Source of the DNA: an uncultured Peptoniphilus sp.
Lineage (GTDB): Bacteria; Bacillota; Clostridia; Tissierellales; Peptoniphilaceae
DNA length: 15,306 bases
NCBI GenBank assembly: GCA_946999425.1
Contig: CAMQDG010000037.1
Location: forward strand, 1 to 15,306
Reading direction: 5' to 3'
The position numbers and the translations under genes were made by a program. The notes under the pieces were generated by a model. The model saw only the letters and a list, made by a program, of their open reading frames with translations. It made no database searches and was not told the DNA's origin. Shown here one piece after another: positions 12,257-15,306 of the stretch (position 1 is the first letter of the stretch; each line of letters opens with the position of its first letter).

Positions 12257-13012
12257 ATGGATATGATATACCGTGATGAAGACACTTTCTTCCACAGGCT
12301 TGATCCTAGGGCAAAACTTTTTATGATGCTTTTCACCTTTGTCTTTGCTGTAATGACAGATTCCTGGACTGTGTATATTGTACTTGCAGCTTTAACCATC
12401 CTAGATTCAATAATTTCAAAATCTTATCCCAACTTAAAAAAGATAAGCTTTGTATTATTTATGCTTATGATGATGAGTTTGGTCTTTTGGGCAATAGGTC
12501 ATAGGGGACCCACGAAACTTATTGGTTTTATAACCTTAGAAGGACTTATTTTCGGTGCTAATAAAGGCGTTAAAATAATTATAATGATAATAGCTGGAAT
12601 GAATTTTCTTTCAACAACAAAAATTGAAGAAATTTCAGCAGGACTTGTAAAAATTGGTCTTCCTTACAGAGGAGCCTTTGCCTTTTCCACAGCCATAAGA
12701 CTAATACCCATGGTCCTTGGAACAACAGAAACAATAATACAAGCTCAAAAAAGTAGAGGACTCGACCTTGATTCAGGTTCAATAATAGCAAAAGTAAAAA
12801 AATATATGCCCCTTATGATTCCCGCCTTTGTTTCAGTAATAAGAAACACAAATGTATTTTCAATGGCTTTAGAATCAAAAGGATTCGGCTATGCAGATAA
12901 AAAAACTTCATACATTGAAGTAAAAATGAAAGCTATAGATTGGGTAATCATTGTATTACTTATCGTAACTCTTTTGCTTCTAATCTTTTTAAAGATTAAA
13001 AGATATATTTAA
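12257..13012 (+). CDS. ecfT: ECF transporter T component (transmembrane coupling protein EcfT)
   Basis: This 251-aa membrane protein opens with the family pattern F-F-H-R-L-D-P-R-A-K (11-20) and has hydrophobic segments at about 21-52, 62-80, 92-118, 140-156 and 227-246. The two cytoplasmic coupling-helix motifs, usually A-R-G, appear as S-R-G (166-168, in AQKSRGLD) and S-K-G (207-209, in ALESKGFG), so the second has Lys for Arg. EcfT clamps the S component to the ATPase pair and transmits ATP-driven toppling. The ATG directly follows the ATPase stop, with its SD (GGAGG) inside that gene. The S-component gene follows after 16 bp. Confidence 0.92.
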   Translation: MDMIYRDEDTFFHRLDPRAKLFMMLFTFVFAVMTDSWTVYIVLAALTILDSIISKSYPNLKKISFVLFMLMMMSLVFWAIGHRGPTKLIGFITLEGLIFGANKGVKIIIMIIAGMNFLSTTKIEEISAGLVKIGLPYRGAFAFSTAIRLIPMVLGTTETIIQAQKSRGLDLDSGSIIAKVKKYMPLMIPAFVSVIRNTNVFSMALESKGFGYADKKTSYIEVKMKAIDWVIIVLLIVTLLLLIFLKIKRYI

Positions 13013-13028
13013 TTTTAGGAGGTTTATC

Positions 13029-13820
13029 TTGAAAGAAGTATTCACAATGTGGAAACACACAAAGATGGTAGTGCTTGTAGCACTGAGCGCCGCTCTATAT
13101 GCAGCTCTTCTTATTCCCTTTAAAGCAATTCCTTTAATTCCTGGAATAACAGAAGTAAGACCTGCATCAGCTCTTCCGGTAGTATTCGGAATTTTATTCG
13201 GACCCGCAGGAGCTTGGGGTTCAGCAATTGGAAATTTAATTGGTGACCTTGGCGGAACTCTTGGACTTGGATCACTATTCGGCTTTGTTGGGAACTTTAT
13301 GTTTGCATATGTACCATACAAAGTATGGCAAAATATCGGACTTATTAGAAAAGACGACGAACCAAAATTAAATTCAGGTAAAAAAATCGGAACATTTGCC
13401 CTTGCAGGATTCTTAGGATCAGCAGCATGTGCACTTATAATAGGATTTGGACTTGAATTTTTGAAGATGGTTCCATTCGCAGCCCTTGGAGCAATTATAA
13501 CAGCAAACAATACAATCCCTGCAATAGTATTAGGAATTCCGATTATGATGGCCCTTTACCCAAGAGTAAAAAAATGGGATTTACTTTGGACAGATATTAT
13601 GCCGGAAGAAGAACTTCCAAAAGGAGGAGCCTTAGCAAGAACAGGAGCAATCATCATGTGTCTTGCAATAGTAGTAGGACTTTTCGGAGGATTTATTTCT
13701 GCAATGAGCCTTGGACAAAAACTATTTAACTTTGAAGGAAGTGCAGGATCAACACCTGTAATAATAGTAGCAGGACTTGGAGTAGTATTTACCTTTATAG
13801 GAAGTTTTATGCAAAATTAA
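13029..13820 (+). CDS. ECF transporter S component, substrate unassigned
   Basis: This 263-aa membrane protein has about seven hydrophobic segments (12-31, 45-62, 82-98, 119-141, 146-177, 203-227, 241-261). The conserved-looking stretch PGITEVRPASALPVVFGILF followed by GPAGAWGSAIGNLIGDLGG (about 38-76) is typical of an S-component substrate pocket and Ala-rich T-contacting helix. Third gene of an operon with a duplicated ATPase and T component, hence a dedicated system. S components usually have six helices and about 170-210 residues. This one has an extra C-terminal part, with a hydrophilic loop MPEEELPKGG and two further segments. I could not assign the vitamin or metabolite. TTG at 13029 is chosen because AGGAGG (13017-13022) lies 6 nt before it; ATG at codon 7 is the alternative. 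Confidence 0.8.
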   Translation: MKEVFTMWKHTKMVVLVALSAALYAALLIPFKAIPLIPGITEVRPASALPVVFGILFGPAGAWGSAIGNLIGDLGGTLGLGSLFGFVGNFMFAYVPYKVWQNIGLIRKDDEPKLNSGKKIGTFALAGFLGSAACALIIGFGLEFLKMVPFAALGAIITANNTIPAIVLGIPIMMALYPRVKKWDLLWTDIMPEEELPKGGALARTGAIIMCLAIVVGLFGGFISAMSLGQKLFNFEGSAGSTPVIIVAGLGVVFTFIGSFMQN

Positions 13821-13830
13821 AGATAATAAG

Positions 13831-13856
13831 AAAGTGCCGCAAAAGCGGCATTTTTT
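13831..13856 (+). terminator. Intrinsic terminator of the ECF operon
   Basis: TGCCGC (13835-13840), loop AAAA and GCGGCA (13845-13850) form a GC-rich stem extended by A-T and G-U pairs, followed by a run of T to 13856. Confidence 0.92.
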
Positions 13857-13868
13857 GTGGGTAAAAAC

Positions 13869-13896
13869 TTGCTTTATTTTTATTAAAAGCTATAAT
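13869..13896 (+). promoter_or_regulatory. Promoter of the M20 amidohydrolase
   Basis: TTGCTT (13869-13874), a 16-bp spacer and TATAAT (13891-13896), about 22 bp before the start codon. AAAGGA at 13905-13910 is the ribosome site. Confidence 0.65.
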
Positions 13897-13918
13897 TTTT
13901 TCATAAAGGATTAGGATA

Positions 13919-15040
13919 ATGAAAATAGAAAAAAATAAAATAGAAAAAGTAAAAAAACTAAGACAGGAACTTCATGAACATCCGGAAATTTCAGAACACG
14001 AAATTTGGACAAAAAATAAACTTATAAACTTTGTAAAAGAAAATTCCACTTGTAAAATAGTGGACAAGGGAAGCTTTTTTTATGCCCTTCACGAAGAAGG
14101 AGAAAATCTTGAAACCATAGGATTTAGAGCAGACTTTGATGCAATAAAAAGAGAAGACGGAAGTGCATTTCATGGATGCGGTCATGACGGACACTCAGCA
14201 ATACTATGTGGACTTTTAATATCCCTTGAAAAAGTAAAAACAGGGAAAAATATAGTCTTTTTATTTCAACACGCAGAAGAGAATGGACAAGGAGCAAAAT
14301 ACGTTTCAGAATTTTTAGATGAAATGAAAATAAAAAGAATATACGGACTTCACAACTGGCCCGGAATGGAATTTGGAAAACCCCACACCTGTTACGGAAC
14401 AGTAATGTGTGCATCAATGGGTATTAAAATAACCTATACTGGCAAACAATCCCACGCATCAGAACCAGAAAAAGGAATAAACCCCTCCTTTGCCATAGGA
14501 AAATTAATAGAAGACTTAGAAGAAATATCAAAATTTAAAGGCTACGGAAAACACACATGGCAAAACATAGAATTTTCATCAATGGCAATAGCAACAATAG
14601 TAAACATAGAAATTGGAAATAAAGGAGCCTTTGGAGTATCACCTTCAAAAGGAGAAATTTCCCTAACAATAAGAGGGGCAAAATTAGAAGATCTTGAAAA
14701 GTTAAAAGAAAAAATCTTAGAACTTGCAGAGAAGTACGGCAATATGTATAAATTAAAATTTGAATACGAGTTTTCGGACCTTTTCCCGGACACAACAAAC
14801 TCAAGAGAAGAAGTAGAAAGAATCAAAAAAATATTTGAAAAAAATAAAATTAAACTTAACATTTTAAAAGAACCTATAAGATCATCAGAAGACTTCGGTT
14901 GGTATGAAAAAAAAGTTCCCGGATGTTTTTTCTTTTTAGGAAATGGAGAAAATCATCCTCTCCACAGTGAAAAATATGAATTTTTAGACGAAAATATAGA
15001 GAAAGGCATAGAATTATTTTCAATGATAGCCTGCAATTAA
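13919..15040 (+). CDS. M20D-family amidohydrolase (N-acyl amino acid/peptide deacylase)
   Basis: This 373-aa cytoplasmic metallo-hydrolase carries R-Q-E-L-H-E-H-P-E at 15-23 and G-F-R-A-D-F-D-A-I at 68-76. The metal-binding H-G-C-G-H-D-G-H is at 85-92 (C87, H89), E120/E121 lie in FQHAEENGQGA, H145 in GLHNWPG and H349 in HPLHSEKYEF. These match the M20D group (IAA-amino acid hydrolase, hippurate hydrolase, AbgA/AbgB, N-acetyl-diaminopimelate deacetylase), which cleaves N-acyl or aminoacyl amide bonds using a binuclear metal centre. A lid/dimerisation domain spans about 165-280, starting at the GKQSHASEPEKG motif. Substrate is not predictable. It has its own promoter and terminator, so it is not part of the ECF operon. 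Codons here favour A endings (ATA, ACA, GCA, GGA) more than in the left half of the window. Confidence 0.9.
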   Translation: MKIEKNKIEKVKKLRQELHEHPEISEHEIWTKNKLINFVKENSTCKIVDKGSFFYALHEEGENLETIGFRADFDAIKREDGSAFHGCGHDGHSAILCGLLISLEKVKTGKNIVFLFQHAEENGQGAKYVSEFLDEMKIKRIYGLHNWPGMEFGKPHTCYGTVMCASMGIKITYTGKQSHASEPEKGINPSFAIGKLIEDLEEISKFKGYGKHTWQNIEFSSMAIATIVNIEIGNKGAFGVSPSKGEISLTIRGAKLEDLEKLKEKILELAEKYGNMYKLKFEYEFSDLFPDTTNSREEVERIKKIFEKNKIKLNILKEPIRSSEDFGWYEKKVPGCFFFLGNGENHPLHSEKYEFLDENIEKGIELFSMIACN

Positions 15041-15066
15041 TAGACAAGAAATTGTCTATTTTTTTT
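15039..15066 (+). terminator. Intrinsic terminator of the amidohydrolase gene
   Basis: AATAGACAA (15039-15047), loop GAAA and TTGTCTATT (15052-15060) form a perfect 9-bp stem, followed by T to 15066. The stop codon (15038-15040) overlaps the stem. Confidence 0.85.
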
Positions 15067-15077
15067 GTAAAATAAAA

Positions 15078-15299
15078 ATGCTTCACATAGAGCATAAAAA
15101 ATATTTATAAAAAATTTTAAAATAAATTTTAAATCAAATATTTATTTTTTTCTCCCACACAATACACAGCCCACAAAATCCCACACGTGAACGTGGGGTA
15201 AATTTGTGCGAATAGGTTTCACAAGATTAAATCTTTACAACCGAATGTAGCGACCAATTTGAAGCCCTAACCCGATTTTTGTAAAAAAATCGTGGTAGG
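15078..15299 (+). repeat. Structured intergenic element, copy B
   Basis: This is the diverged counterpart of copy A (65-219). Hairpins in the same order are 15078-15095 (loop 15084-15089), 15172-15208 (outer CACAAA/TTTGTG, inner CCCAC/GTGGG), 15214-15234 (AGGTTT, 9-nt loop, AAATCT), 15236-15249 (TACA, 6-nt loop, TGTA) and 15266-15299 (two 15-nt arms, loop GTAA, two mismatches). An AT-rich stretch of about 40 nt is extra compared with copy A. No coding frame of note lies between 15041 and the window end. Confidence 0.55.
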
Positions 15300-15306
15300 T
15301 CTCATG

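Noticed and set aside
12989..13510. 173-codon open frame on the minus strand
   Set aside because: It is antisense to the S-component gene and rich in Pro/Asn/Ala from the complement of Gly/Ile/Ala codons; no ribosome site.
13919..15040. Amidohydrolase as fourth gene of the ECF operon
   Set aside because: A strong terminator (13831-13856) and a separate promoter (13869-13896) lie between them.
15170..15306. CRISPR repeat or leader at the right end
   Set aside because: No unit is repeated at regular spacing; only one copy of each motif is present within reach.

Overview
The window is AT-rich bacterial chromosome (roughly 30% G+C by eye). It has Gram-positive-type Shine-Dalgarno sites (AGGAGG), several TTG starts, a lipoprotein with a classic lipobox, long-form HPF, WalJ and an ECF-type vitamin transporter. 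Together these point to a low-G+C anaerobic member of the Bacillota, plausibly a Tissierellia/Peptoniphilaceae-type anaerobic coccus. The genus is inference. No rRNA, tRNA, CRISPR array, transposase or phage gene was seen.

Layout. 1-325 is non-coding and holds one copy of a structured intergenic element (65-219), a 20-bp tandem repeat and the walJ start region. 326-2150 (+) carries walJ and an alpha/beta hydrolase. 2152-3426 (-) carries a DUF3783-like protein and a YmfI/FabG-like reductase. 3466-7380 (-) is a tight operon that begins with a 909-aa TRAP permease fused to its TAXI-type solute receptor. It continues with a DUF6483-like protein, an unknown 132-aa protein and a small lipoprotein, and ends in a terminator. 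7494-8021 (+) is hpf. 8022-8311 holds a terminator, a cluster of DnaA-box-like 9-mers and a very AT-rich stretch. 8312-9844 (+) is a pair of unrecognised TTG-start genes, and 9875-10387 (-) is another unrecognised gene. 10556-13820 (+) is a complete ECF transporter operon: a duplicated ATPase, the T component and an enlarged S component. 13919-15040 (+) is an M20D amidohydrolase with its own promoter and terminator. 15041-15306 is non-coding and holds a second, diverged copy of the structured element.

How the genes work together. Two uptake systems dominate. The TRAP-TAXI system packs three normally separate parts into one polypeptide and is translationally coupled to two small proteins. The ECF system has all its dedicated parts in one operon, with substrate unknown. 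HPF (ribosome hibernation) and the YmfI-like enzyme (EF-P modification) both act on translation but are not in one operon.

The observations most worth following are: (1) the paired intergenic elements near both window ends, whose hairpins keep pairing through compensatory changes and look like an undescribed structured RNA or repeat family; (2) the permease-receptor fusion that keeps a lipoprotein signal at its junction; and (3) the DnaA-box cluster beside an AT-rich stretch with no dnaA nearby.
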